Numbered from the stretch's first letter, positions 1 through 5,508 are shown. The stretch: 5,537 nt of DNA from Chryseobacterium sp. (GCA_030146295.1 JASLCD010000074.1:1-5537); one strand, 5' to 3'. Notes: generated by a model not told the origin, from the sequence alone. Translations and numbers: made by a program.

Positions 1-100
1 AAGTCCCGAATAATTTTCTGCTTAAACGTTCCAGTAATGCAGTTTTTCCTGACCCTACAGGTCCTGCTACTCCTACTTTTATATATTTTCTGTTTTCCAT
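1..100 (-). CDS. ureG: Urease accessory GTPase UreG, N-terminal part (cut by window edge)
   Basis: UreG is the cytoplasmic SIMIBI-class GTPase that, with UreF, UreD/UreH and UreE, drives GTP-dependent delivery of nickel to apo-urease. Only the first 33 codons are in the window. The start is clear: the ATG at 98-100 is followed by MENRKYIKVGVAGPVGSGKT, with the Walker A P-loop GPVGSGKT at residues 13-20, a hallmark of UreG, and then ALLERLSRKL, also typical of the family. The gene follows ureF on the same strand after a 127-bp gap, much longer than the other gaps in this operon. The leader before the ATG is A-rich with no strong Shine-Dalgarno, as is usual in Bacteroidetes. HypB is a related GTPase, but the position directly after ureE and ureF settles the call. 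Confidence 0.95.
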   Translation of the reverse strand, partial: MENRKYIKVGVAGPVGSGKTALLERLSRKLFGT

Positions 101-126
101 TTTTTCTAAAATTTTAATTGTTTTTT

Positions 127-219
127 AACGCCTATGGGCCCTACGTTTTTTTACCTTGAATATTTTACAATCACAAAGGCGTTTCCCTCAGAGCAGAGGG
201 CAATTCGCCAATTGGCTCT
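127..219 (-). promoter_or_regulatory. Structured ureF-ureG intergenic region with competing RNA stems
   Basis: The 127-bp gap between ureF and ureG holds several complementary segments, read here as minus-strand RNA. Stem A pairs AGAGCCAATT (210-219) with AATTG (201-205) plus GCTCT (190-194), giving 10 pairs, a GGCG loop and a CCCTCT bulge. Stem B pairs CCCTC (196-200) with GAGGG (185-189) and cannot form together with A. A 7-bp long-range stem pairs AACGCCT (177-183) with AGGCGTT (127-133), and the GGCG loop of A (206-209) could instead pair with the CGCC inside that arm (178-181). No U-tract follows either hairpin, so this is not a plain terminator, and no TAnnTTTG promoter was seen. The pairings are read directly from the sequence. 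A regulatory role, such as RNA processing or setting ureG level, is inference. It may also be a degraded intergenic repeat. Confidence 0.35.
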
Positions 220-227
220 TTTATGTT

Positions 228-926
228 TTAAGACATATAAAGCCTTGAATACAGTCTCTCATGCTGCATACATCTGATATCAAAAGCGGTATTACAAAGT
301 CCCACCATATCTCTGTCCAGTTCTATAGTTTCCCAGACCGTTTTTTCCATTACAGGATAAAGTAAAAACAGGATATCCTGCCCATCAAGCTGCCCAAGAG
401 GGACAAGCTTTACAGCATTGGTAATCATTCCTGCAACCGAAGTATAATAGAATCCTAAGAGGGCTTCGTATAAAGGAATTTTCATCAGGTAAGCATACAC
501 TCCAAATACAATACAGTAGTGGGAATTGGCTTCTTTATTCTGAACTGCTTTTTCAAAAGCTTCCATAAAACGGAAACTTTCTCTTCTTTTGAAGATCTTG
601 ATCAGTCTAAGACCTAATTTCTGACTGGCCTGGCGTATTTCTCTGGGGCATTTTATCGCGTTGCACTCATTATCAAGAAGTAACAATGCTTGCAAATCTC
701 CCTTTTCTGCTGCTTCATAAGCCAGTTTTACAAATGCTCCGTCATTGAATTTAAGGTTGTACTGCAGCATATTCTGTACAAATTCTTTTGCTGTTTCCAA
801 ATTATGTACAATCCTTTCCTGCACATAGGTTTCCAGTCCGTTGGAATGGGTGTAGCCTCCGATAGGAAGTGTAGGATCTGCAAGATGAAGCAGTCCTGAA
901 AGAAAGTTTATGTTCATATTATTCAT
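228..926 (-). CDS. ureF: Urease accessory protein UreF
   Basis: UreF is an all-helical cytoplasmic chaperone. With UreD/UreH it binds apo-urease, recruits UreG and gates GTP hydrolysis during nickel insertion. The 232-residue product has the usual length for the family. Recognisable blocks are LADPTLPIGGYTHSNGLETY (residues 15-34; the common form is LADsaLPIGsfsHSfGLETY), HYCIVFGVYA (136-145), ITNAVKLVPLGQLDGQ (168-183) and the C-terminal RCMQHERLYSRLYMS (218-232), where UreF proteins end in a similar Arg-His-Glu/Tyr-Ser-Arg-Leu pattern. The C-terminus therefore looks complete. The start at 926 lies inside the last codons of ureE (8-bp overlap, ATGAATAA), which points to translational coupling. 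A second in-frame ATG at residue 4 (917) is possible and would shorten the protein by three residues. Confidence 0.96.
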   Translation of the reverse strand: MNNMNINFLSGLLHLADPTLPIGGYTHSNGLETYVQERIVHNLETAKEFVQNMLQYNLKFNDGAFVKLAYEAAEKGDLQALLLLDNECNAIKCPREIRQASQKLGLRLIKIFKRRESFRFMEAFEKAVQNKEANSHYCIVFGVYAYLMKIPLYEALLGFYYTSVAGMITNAVKLVPLGQLDGQDILFLLYPVMEKTVWETIELDRDMVGLCNTAFDIRCMQHERLYSRLYMS

Positions 927-1428
927 CTTTCGGAGCGGCCATTTTTAGTATTTTTGTAAAAATTGTAGATCCCAGACTTCCATGTCCGTGAGGTTCCACA
1001 TTGGATTTCAGAAGATTCAGGAGCTTCACCGATTGTTTCTCGGGTTTGAAACCGCTTGCCTCCAGCCATCTGAACATGGGCATTTCAAAAGGAAGCAATA
1101 CTTTATCATTCTGAATAAAAAGCGGAATATGTTTGTTTCCGATTTCATAGCATACGGTACCCATTTCCAGAAGTGAAGCAGGTGACATCACAATGGCTTC
1201 CGTTTCCAGAACATTGATTGCGATTATTTTTTCGGCATCCTCAAAAAGAATATCCCCTTCACGCAAACGCTGCCCTTCTCTGAGAAACTTGATGGCTACA
1301 TCAATTCCCTGTCGGGTTCTTTTCCGCTGGATTCTTTTGGTAGTTTCAAACCATTCAAGATCAAGATAATCTATGGTTTTACCTGTAGGATTTTCAGAGA
1401 GATTGCCTATGATTTGATTAATTATCAT
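919..1428 (-). CDS. ureE: Urease accessory nickel metallochaperone UreE
   Basis: UreE is a dimeric cytoplasmic metallochaperone that binds nickel at the dimer interface and hands it to the UreG/UreF/UreD complex. The 169-residue product has the two-domain layout: an N-terminal part of about 75 residues, including GIDVAIKFLREGQRLREGDI (41-60), then a metal-binding domain with the core TVCYEIGNKHIPLFI (91-105). His100 in GNKH matches the conserved interface histidine of the family (His96 in Klebsiella, His102 in Helicobacter). The C-terminus lacks the long histidine tail of Klebsiella UreE and carries only PHGH, with His147 and His149, like the short HxH motif of Sporosarcina pasteurii UreE. 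It probably carries nickel rather than storing it. The gene starts inside the end of the barrel gene (11-bp overlap) and its stop overlaps the ureF start. Confidence 0.95.
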   Translation of the reverse strand: MIINQIIGNLSENPTGKTIDYLDLEWFETTKRIQRKRTRQGIDVAIKFLREGQRLREGDILFEDAEKIIAINVLETEAIVMSPASLLEMGTVCYEIGNKHIPLFIQNDKVLLPFEMPMFRWLEASGFKPEKQSVKLLNLLKSNVEPHGHGSLGSTIFTKILKMAAPKDE

Positions 1429-2065
1429 TTTTGGATTTTTTTCTAAAGTCTAAGTTTTTGGAAATACCTACTCCGAACGTTGAACCACTGATTCCTGCTA
1501 CATAACTCTTCGTCCATCCTTCTTCTTTCGTTTTGGTCTGAAGCATTGAAAGTTCTGCAAATTTGAATTTCAGAGCCCAGCCACCACCTAATACAATACC
1601 AATCAAAGGATAGGCACGAAGACGGAAACCGTTAAAGTTCTGCATTGCTTCAGCTGCTGTTGACAGTTGCTGTCCCCAGACATAATGAGCATCCACCTGC
1701 CCGATCAATACAAAATACTTTCCAAGCATCACGGAAGGGCTATACCAGATACCCGCTTCATTTTGCTTATAGACTACATTGTGATCCACTGTATTCTGTG
1801 AGTACGCATAATTGACTCCGATAAGGTCGTTGTTATTGATAAAGTATCCTACCCCAAGCGGTGCACTTGATACTGTACTGCTGCTGCTGGATGGTGTTGT
1901 AATTTTTGAATAGTCTAATGAACCGTAGACCATAAACTGTCCTTTTGGTCCGTCTTCATCACTTTTAAGCCTGTGTCCACCCAGAAATTGAGCGCTCAGA
2001 TTCCCTGAAAGCATAGACATACCAGCTATGACAAGAGGAAAAACTGTTTTATTTAAATATTTCAT
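1418..2065 (-). CDS. Small outer-membrane beta-barrel protein inside the urease operon
   Basis: No characterised family is recognised. The 215-residue product starts with a Sec signal peptide (MKYLNKTVFPLVIAGMSMLS..., likely cut after LSA at residue 25, leaving Gln26). The mature part alternates polar and hydrophobic residues rich in Gly, Tyr and Phe. About eight beta strands can be drawn, near 43-54, 66-76, 79-91, 101-110, 114-128, 146-156, 162-172 and 187-202, which suggests an eight-stranded barrel of OmpA/OmpX size. A Ser/Thr-rich stretch (residues 57-67) probably forms a loop. A final strand ending at Phe207 is followed by an unusual basic tail, RKKSKNDN, encoded where the gene overlaps ureE by 11 bp. 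It sits between ureC and ureE, about 110 bp after ureC, so it should be co-transcribed with urease. Passage or sensing of urea or nickel at the outer membrane is a guess from context. It has no TonB box or plug domain and is too small for a TonB-dependent receptor. Confidence 0.8.
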   Translation of the reverse strand: MKYLNKTVFPLVIAGMSMLSGNLSAQFLGGHRLKSDEDGPKGQFMVYGSLDYSKITTPSSSSSTVSSAPLGVGYFINNNDLIGVNYAYSQNTVDHNVVYKQNEAGIWYSPSVMLGKYFVLIGQVDAHYVWGQQLSTAAEAMQNFNGFRLRAYPLIGIVLGGGWALKFKFAELSMLQTKTKEEGWTKSYVAGISGSTFGVGISKNLDFRKKSKNDN

Positions 2066-2116
2066 TCTAAGCTTGGTTCTATAATTGTTTTACATTGAAT
2101 TGGATAAACTTTGATT

Positions 2117-2149
2117 AAACCTTATAGGTTTTTAAAACCTATAAGGTTT
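2117..2149. repeat. 33-bp near-perfect palindrome (hairpin) just downstream of ureC
   Basis: AAACCTTATAGGTTTT (2117-2132) is followed by a single T and then its exact reverse complement AAAACCTATAAGGTTT (2134-2149). In RNA this gives a stem of about 14 pairs with a small A/U loop, formed equally well from either strand. It begins 25 bp after the ureC stop codon and ends well before the start of the barrel gene. No U-run follows the stem on either strand, and the operon continues, so it is not a standard intrinsic terminator. It may be a partial terminator, a stabiliser of the ureABC messenger 3' end, or one copy of a dispersed extragenic palindrome. Only one copy is present in this window. 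Confidence 0.75.
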
Positions 2150-2174
2150 GTACCTGTCATTGTTTAAATTGATC

Positions 2175-3896
2175 TTAGAACAAATAATACAGCTGTGTTA
2201 AAGGAAGTGTTTCTGCCGGTTCACAAGTGATGTATTCACCATCTACAGTTACTTTATAGTTTTCAGGATTCACTTCAATTAAAGGTGTCTTATCATTATG
2301 GATAAGGTCTTTTTTGGAAATATTTCTACAGTTTTTCACCGGAAGAATCATTTTCTCCAATTTGTAAGAAGCAATTGTTCCGTTGTCGATAGAAACCTGA
2401 GAAACAAAGTTCGCACAGGTACCAAACTTAGCTTTTCCGTGCGCTCCGAACATATTTCTGTAAATAATCGGCTGAGGTGTTGGAATGGATGCATTCGGAT
2501 CTCCCATTTTAGCAGCAATCACAAATCCTCCTTTTACGATCATTTCAGGTTTTACTCCGAATAATGCAGGCTTCCAGATCACCAAATCTGCTAATTTTCC
2601 TTCTTCGAGAGATCCCACATATTCTGAAATACCGTGCGCAATAGCTGGATTGATGGTATATTTAGCCACATATCTTTTAGCACGGTAGTTGTCGTTTCCA
2701 CTATCCTGATCTTCAGCAAGGTCTCCTCTCTGTTCCTTCATTTTACTTGCTGTCTGCCATGTTCTTGTGATCACTTCTCCGGGTCTTCCCATCGCCTGAG
2801 AATCTGAACTCATAATACTGAAAACTCCCATGTCATGAAGAATATCTTCTGCTGCAATAGTCTCAGGACGGATACGGGAATCTGCGAACGCTACATCTTC
2901 AGGAATGTTTTTGCTCAGGTGGTGACAAACCATCAGCATATCCAGGTGCTCATCGATCGTATTGACAGTATAAGGACGTGTAGGATTTGTAGAAGCCGGC
3001 AATACATTTGGATACATTGCTGCTTTGATAATATCCGGTGCGTGACCTCCACCTGCTCCTTCTGTGTGGAATGTATGGATTACTCTTCCGTTGATCGCTC
3101 TCATGGTATCTTCAAGAAACCCTCCTTCATTCAAGGTATCTGTGTGAATCGCCACCTGAACGTCATACTTATCCGCTACTTTCAATGCCGCATCAATGGT
3201 TGCAGGAGTTGCTCCCCAGTCTTCATGGATTTTAACTCCTAAAGCACCTGCCTCTACCTGCTCTTCGATAGGTTCTTCTGCTGAGCAGTTCCCTTTTCCG
3301 AAGAAACCAAGGTTCATTGGATATTCTTCAGCAGCTTCAAGCATTTTCTGCATATTGAATCTTCCCGGAGTAACGGTTGTTGCATTGGTTCCGTCGTTCG
3401 GACCCGTACCTCCACCAATCATTGTTGTGATTCCGCTGTATAAAGAGGTTTCAATCTGTTGGGGACAGATGTAGTGAATGTGGGTATCGATACCTCCGGC
3501 TGTTACGATATATCCTTTGCCGCCGTGAACTTCGGTAGAAGCTCCTATGATCATATTAGGAGATACACCATCCATTGTATCAGGGTTACCTGCTTTTCCG
3601 ATTCCGACGATCTTTCCGTCTTTGATTCCGATATCACCTTTTACAATTCCCCAGTGGTCAATGATTACGGCTCCTGTGATACAAAGGTCCAAAACACCTT
3701 CGTCTCTTTTGGCTGTAACGTTCTGTCCCATCCCGTCACGTACGGTTTTTCCTCCTCCGAAAACGGCTTCGTCTCCGTAATGGGTGAAATCTTTTTCGAT
3801 CTCAATAATAATTTCAGTGTCTCCCAGTCTGATTTTATCTCCGGCTGTAGGTCCTAATATATTGGCGTATTGTTTTCTGTCTACGTGTAAGCTCAT
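2175..3896 (-). CDS. ureC: Urease alpha subunit UreC (catalytic)
   Basis: UreC is the catalytic subunit of the cytoplasmic nickel urease, which hydrolyses urea to ammonia and carbamate. The 573-residue product has normal length. Every active-site residue is in place, at Klebsiella numbering plus five: His139 and His141 in THIHYICPQQ, Lys222 (the residue that becomes carbamylated and bridges the two nickels) and His224 in LGVKIHEDWG, His251 in VAIHTDTLNE, His277 in IHTFHTEGAGGGHAPD, the flap Cys324 and His325 in MVCHHLSKN, and Asp365 in MSSDSQAMGR. The N-terminal MSLHVDRKQYANILGPTAGDK and the C-terminal LTQLYYLF are also typical. The start at 3896 leaves one base after the ureB stop, consistent with translational coupling. 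An active enzyme is expected if the maturation set is complete. A palindrome and a gap of about 110 bp follow. Confidence 0.99.
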   Translation of the reverse strand: MSLHVDRKQYANILGPTAGDKIRLGDTEIIIEIEKDFTHYGDEAVFGGGKTVRDGMGQNVTAKRDEGVLDLCITGAVIIDHWGIVKGDIGIKDGKIVGIGKAGNPDTMDGVSPNMIIGASTEVHGGKGYIVTAGGIDTHIHYICPQQIETSLYSGITTMIGGGTGPNDGTNATTVTPGRFNMQKMLEAAEEYPMNLGFFGKGNCSAEEPIEEQVEAGALGVKIHEDWGATPATIDAALKVADKYDVQVAIHTDTLNEGGFLEDTMRAINGRVIHTFHTEGAGGGHAPDIIKAAMYPNVLPASTNPTRPYTVNTIDEHLDMLMVCHHLSKNIPEDVAFADSRIRPETIAAEDILHDMGVFSIMSSDSQAMGRPGEVITRTWQTASKMKEQRGDLAEDQDSGNDNYRAKRYVAKYTINPAIAHGISEYVGSLEEGKLADLVIWKPALFGVKPEMIVKGGFVIAAKMGDPNASIPTPQPIIYRNMFGAHGKAKFGTCANFVSQVSIDNGTIASYKLEKMILPVKNCRNISKKDLIHNDKTPLIEVNPENYKVTVDGEYITCEPAETLPLTQLYYLF

Positions 3897-3897
3897 C

Positions 3898-4266
3898 TTA
3901 GTGATTTTTAAAGTTTAACTCTTCAACTTTTGCAAGGCTTGCTTTTTTCTGTTCTTCAGAATCTACCTGTCCGTCAACAAGATTGTTGAAGCCCATTGCT
4001 TTTTTGGTTCCTCCTATTTCTACCAGTTCCACTTCCTTTTCTTCTCCCGGTTCGAAACGTACTGCTGTACTTGCTACAATATTCAGTCTCTTTCCGAACG
4101 CTTTTTCACGGTCAAAGCTCATTGCCTTATTTACTTCAAAAAAGTGGAAGTGTGAACCTACCTGAATAGGGCGGTCTCCTGTGTTGGTTACTTTTATTTT
4201 CACAGTTTCTCTGCCTTCATTGCAGATAATGGTGCCTTCTTTTACAAAAATTTCTCCTGGTATCAT
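3898..4266 (-). CDS. ureB: Urease beta subunit UreB
   Basis: UreB is the small structural beta subunit of bacterial three-subunit ureases and packs with UreA and UreC in the (alpha-beta-gamma)3 core. The 122-residue product starts with MIPGEIFVKEGTIICNEGRE and carries the family block GDRPIQVGSHFHFFEVNKAM (residues 31-50), then FDREKAFGKRLNI and TAVRFEPGEEKEVELVEIGG (68-87), ending in a charged tail after GFNNLVDGQV. In the block before the FEPG motif, the common IPAGTAVRFEPG reads IVASTAVRFEPG. The residues concerned are structural, not catalytic. It is a separate gene, not fused to ureA as in Helicobacter. It starts 11 nt after the ureA stop and ends one base before the ureC ATG. Confidence 0.98.
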   Translation of the reverse strand: MIPGEIFVKEGTIICNEGRETVKIKVTNTGDRPIQVGSHFHFFEVNKAMSFDREKAFGKRLNIVASTAVRFEPGEEKEVELVEIGGTKKAMGFNNLVDGQVDSEEQKKASLAKVEELNFKNH

Positions 4267-4277
4267 ATCAATGGGTA

Positions 4278-4580
4278 TTAACGGATTGGATTGTGTACGG
4301 TTACCAACTTTGTCCCATCCGGGAAAGTTGCTTCAATCTGAACATCATGGATCATTTCCGAAACGCCAGGCATCACATCTTCTTTGGTAAGAAGGTTTGC
4401 TCCTTCCTGCATCAGTTCAGCTACTTTTTTTCCATCTCTTGCTCCTTCAAGCAAAAAATGACTGATCAGTGCTATTGATTCCGGATAGTTTAATTTAAGG
4501 CCTCTTGCCTTTCTTTTTAGAGCGAGTTCGCCTGCCAGAAATAGCATAAGCTTCTCCGTTTCTCTCGGTGTTAAGTGCAT
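4278..4580 (-). CDS. ureA: Urease gamma subunit UreA
   Basis: UreA is the small gamma subunit of the urease core. The 100-residue product, beginning MHLTPRETEKLMLFLAGELA, matches the standard gamma-subunit length and start. Later blocks are ARGLKLNYPESIALISHFLL (residues 25-44), EGARDGKKVAELM, DVMPGVSEMIHDVQIEATFP (68-87) and the C-terminal DGTKLVTVHNPIR. The reading frame stays open upstream to an ATG at 4652, but the extra 24 residues are not part of the family and would begin within the upstream regulatory region, so the start at 4580 is preferred. The leader (TAAATAAAAATACT before the ATG) is A-rich without a clear Shine-Dalgarno, as is usual in Bacteroidetes. It is the first urease gene and is preceded by candidate promoter and operator sequences. 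Confidence 0.98.
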   Translation of the reverse strand: MHLTPRETEKLMLFLAGELALKRKARGLKLNYPESIALISHFLLEGARDGKKVAELMQEGANLLTKEDVMPGVSEMIHDVQIEATFPDGTKLVTVHNPIR

Positions 4581-4603
4581 AGTATTTTTATTTAAAAATT
4601 GGA

Positions 4604-4639
4604 CAAACAATATCCTGTTCACCTCTCTGTAAAGGCAAA
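4604..4639 (-). promoter_or_regulatory. Weak candidate Bacteroidetes-type promoter for the urease operon
   Basis: On the minus strand TTTG (4636-4639) is followed after 23 nt by TATTGTTTG (4604-4612). The Bacteroidetes primary promoter has TTG near -33 and TAnnTTTG near -7, separated by about 17-23 nt. The -7 match here carries one extra base, so it is imperfect. It would place the transcript start near 4598 and give a leader of about 18 nt before the ureA ATG. This is the best candidate found between the upstream gene and ureA, but it is weak, and a start further upstream is possible. Confidence 0.3.
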
Positions 4640-4675
4640 TAGATATATTCACAAGTGTAAAGGGGAATGATTGTT

Positions 4676-4714
4676 ACGGATCTGTATTTACATGAATACA
4701 CACCATAACGGATC
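4676..4714. promoter_or_regulatory. Paired direct repeats flanking a small palindrome, candidate operator
   Basis: ACGGATC occurs at 4676-4682 and again at 4708-4714, 32 bp apart start to start, close to three turns of the helix. Both copies share a T two bases upstream. Between them is the inverted repeat TGTATT (4683-4688), TACATG, AATACA (4695-4700). The block sits about 95-135 bp upstream of ureA and just after the stop codon of the upstream small gene. Evenly phased repeats at this place fit a regulator binding site for the urease operon, for example one responding to nickel, nitrogen or pH. No known regulator consensus is recognised, and 7-bp repeats can arise by chance. Confidence 0.3.
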
Positions 4715-4735
4715 ATTAAAAATTTTGAAAAGGGA

Positions 4736-5101
4736 TTAGCAGCCCGCTATCTGCAGGCAATGATACAGAATGTATCTTGGTGCTGTAATATAAATACGGT
4801 TTTGAACGGCCGCAACCCGTGTATTGTGAGAATAACCTGCGAAGAAATAGTGTAACCACTGCTGTGCAAGTATTGAGTAATCAAATTTTACTTTCTCCCA
4901 GTCATTGGAATCCTGTACATCCTGCACATCCGAAAAACTATACATTTCAGGCTGGGTCTGCTGATCGGATTTCTGCTGAAGGAGATGAATTTTTGAAAGG
5001 ATATCAGAGTATGGTTGAGTTTTCCCTTTATGCGCAAAAAGACCTGCACACAATGCTGAGAAAAATATCAGAAAAGAGAAAAATAAGACTCTTTTTTTCA
5101 T
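4736..5101 (-). CDS. Unrecognised small exported protein (121 aa)
   Basis: No family is recognised. The ORF encodes a clear Sec signal peptide: basic start MKKR, then a hydrophobic core LFFSFLIFFSALCAGLF, with probable cleavage after LFA at residue 23. Cys18 is inside the core but has no proper lipobox, so a lipoprotein is unlikely. The mature protein of about 98 residues has a polar, Gln/Asp-rich middle (residues 40-70) with a DVQDVQD repeat, encoded by a 9-bp tandem duplication at 4913-4930. An aromatic C-terminal part contains WLHYFFAGYS (82-91) and RIYITAPRYILYHCLQ, and ends in Cys121. Two cysteines in the mature part (115 and 121) could form a disulfide. It lies 155 bp upstream of ureA on the same strand. 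It may be read separately, since candidate promoters lie before it and before ureA. Its link to urease is unknown. The signal peptide supports a real gene. Confidence 0.65.
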   Translation of the reverse strand: MKKRVLFFSFLIFFSALCAGLFAHKGKTQPYSDILSKIHLLQQKSDQQTQPEMYSFSDVQDVQDSNDWEKVKFDYSILAQQWLHYFFAGYSHNTRVAAVQNRIYITAPRYILYHCLQIAGC

Positions 5102-5118
5102 ACCTGTTAATAATGATG

Positions 5119-5153
5119 TAAAATTAGAACAATCTTAAAGGCGGGGCTATCAA
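5119..5153 (-). promoter_or_regulatory. Weak candidate promoter for the small exported protein
   Basis: On the minus strand TTG (5151-5153, at the end of a T-run) is followed after 24 nt by TAATTTTA (5119-5126), one mismatch from TAnnTTTG at the final G. The transcript would start near 5113, only about a dozen bases before the ATG at 5101. The spacing is at the upper limit of the Bacteroidetes promoter, so this is a tentative call. Confidence 0.25.
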
Positions 5154-5260
5154 AAAATTTATTTAAAATGTTCAAAATCGCAACAAATGCAATTTTATAT
5201 AATTTTAACATTTAAACATAACCCACTTATTTACAACACTTAAGCTTTATTCATTAACTA

Positions 5261-5280
5261 GGACAAATATTTTATTGTCC
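5261..5280. repeat. Short inverted repeat GGACAA / TTGTCC
   Basis: GGACAA (5261-5266) and TTGTCC (5275-5280) are exact reverse complements around an 8-bp A/T centre. It lies in the intergenic region, about 160 bp upstream of the minus-strand gene and 230 bp upstream of the plus-strand gene. It could be a protein-binding dyad or a weak hairpin. No T-tract makes it a terminator. Confidence 0.35.
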
Positions 5281-5458
5281 CTATTCCTATAATTATGATG
5301 ATGCTCCCCGTTTTTTCTTTCTATTTAAAAGATCGAACAAATACATCCGTTATTCTCAATATGACATGTTAAAAAACCTTTATTTATTAATGATTATTTA
5401 ACAACAAGCTTTATTTCATAAAAACAGATGGTATTTTTTTCTTTCCTTATAATTATCG

Positions 5459-5466
5459 TAAATTTG
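5459..5466 (+). promoter_or_regulatory. Bacteroidetes -7 promoter element (TAAATTTG)
   Basis: TAAATTTG is an exact match to the Bacteroidetes -7 consensus TAnnTTTG and lies 42 bp before the ATG at 5509, so the leader would be about 35-40 nt. The expected -33 position is a T-rich run (around 5432-5446) without a clear TTG, so only half of the promoter is well supported. Confidence 0.5.
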
Positions 5467-5508
5467 TATACACATCTTATTTAATTTAATAAAATAATAA
5501 AACGTAAT

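Larger units (their letters stand above)
5102..5508. other. AT-rich intergenic region between the divergent outer genes
   Basis: This stretch of about 400 bp separates the minus-strand exported-protein gene from the plus-strand gene at 5509. No convincing gene was seen on either strand. It holds promoter candidates for both flanking genes, a 6-bp hairpin (5261-5280), and two similar AT-rich segments sharing AAGCTTTATT (near 5227-5257 and 5394-5422). The rest is A/T-rich DNA without recognisable structure. No tRNA-like or other known RNA gene was recognised. Confidence 0.6.

Noticed and set aside
1877..1891. A short AGC repeat encoding serines in the barrel gene, considered as a phase-variation tract.
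   Set aside because: Only three AGC units plus AGT are present, and changes of whole triplets would not shift the frame. It looks like an ordinary serine-rich loop.
2117..2149. Calling the palindrome after ureC an intrinsic terminator.
   Set aside because: The stem is A/T-rich with no U-run after it on either strand, and the urease accessory genes continue downstream on the same strand.
2298..3857. Several open frames of 60-135 codons on the plus strand opposite ureC.
   Set aside because: ureC is certain on the minus strand, and these antisense frames show no recognisable protein features. They follow from the codon use of ureC.
4581..4652. A 24-residue N-terminal extension of UreA from an upstream ATG at 4652.
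   Set aside because: Gamma subunits begin at the MHLTPRE-type sequence and are about 100 residues long. The extension has no family similarity and would cover the candidate promoter.
4819..5121. A 100-codon open frame on the plus strand, opposite the small exported-protein gene.
   Set aside because: It has no signal, domain or motif, whereas the minus-strand frame has a clear signal peptide and a plausible start. It is most likely a chance antisense frame.
5295..5372. A 25-codon plus-strand frame beginning with three ATG codons (MMMLPVFSFY...).
   Set aside because: There is no ribosome binding site or promoter at a sensible distance, the length is within chance for this DNA, and there is no similarity to known small proteins.
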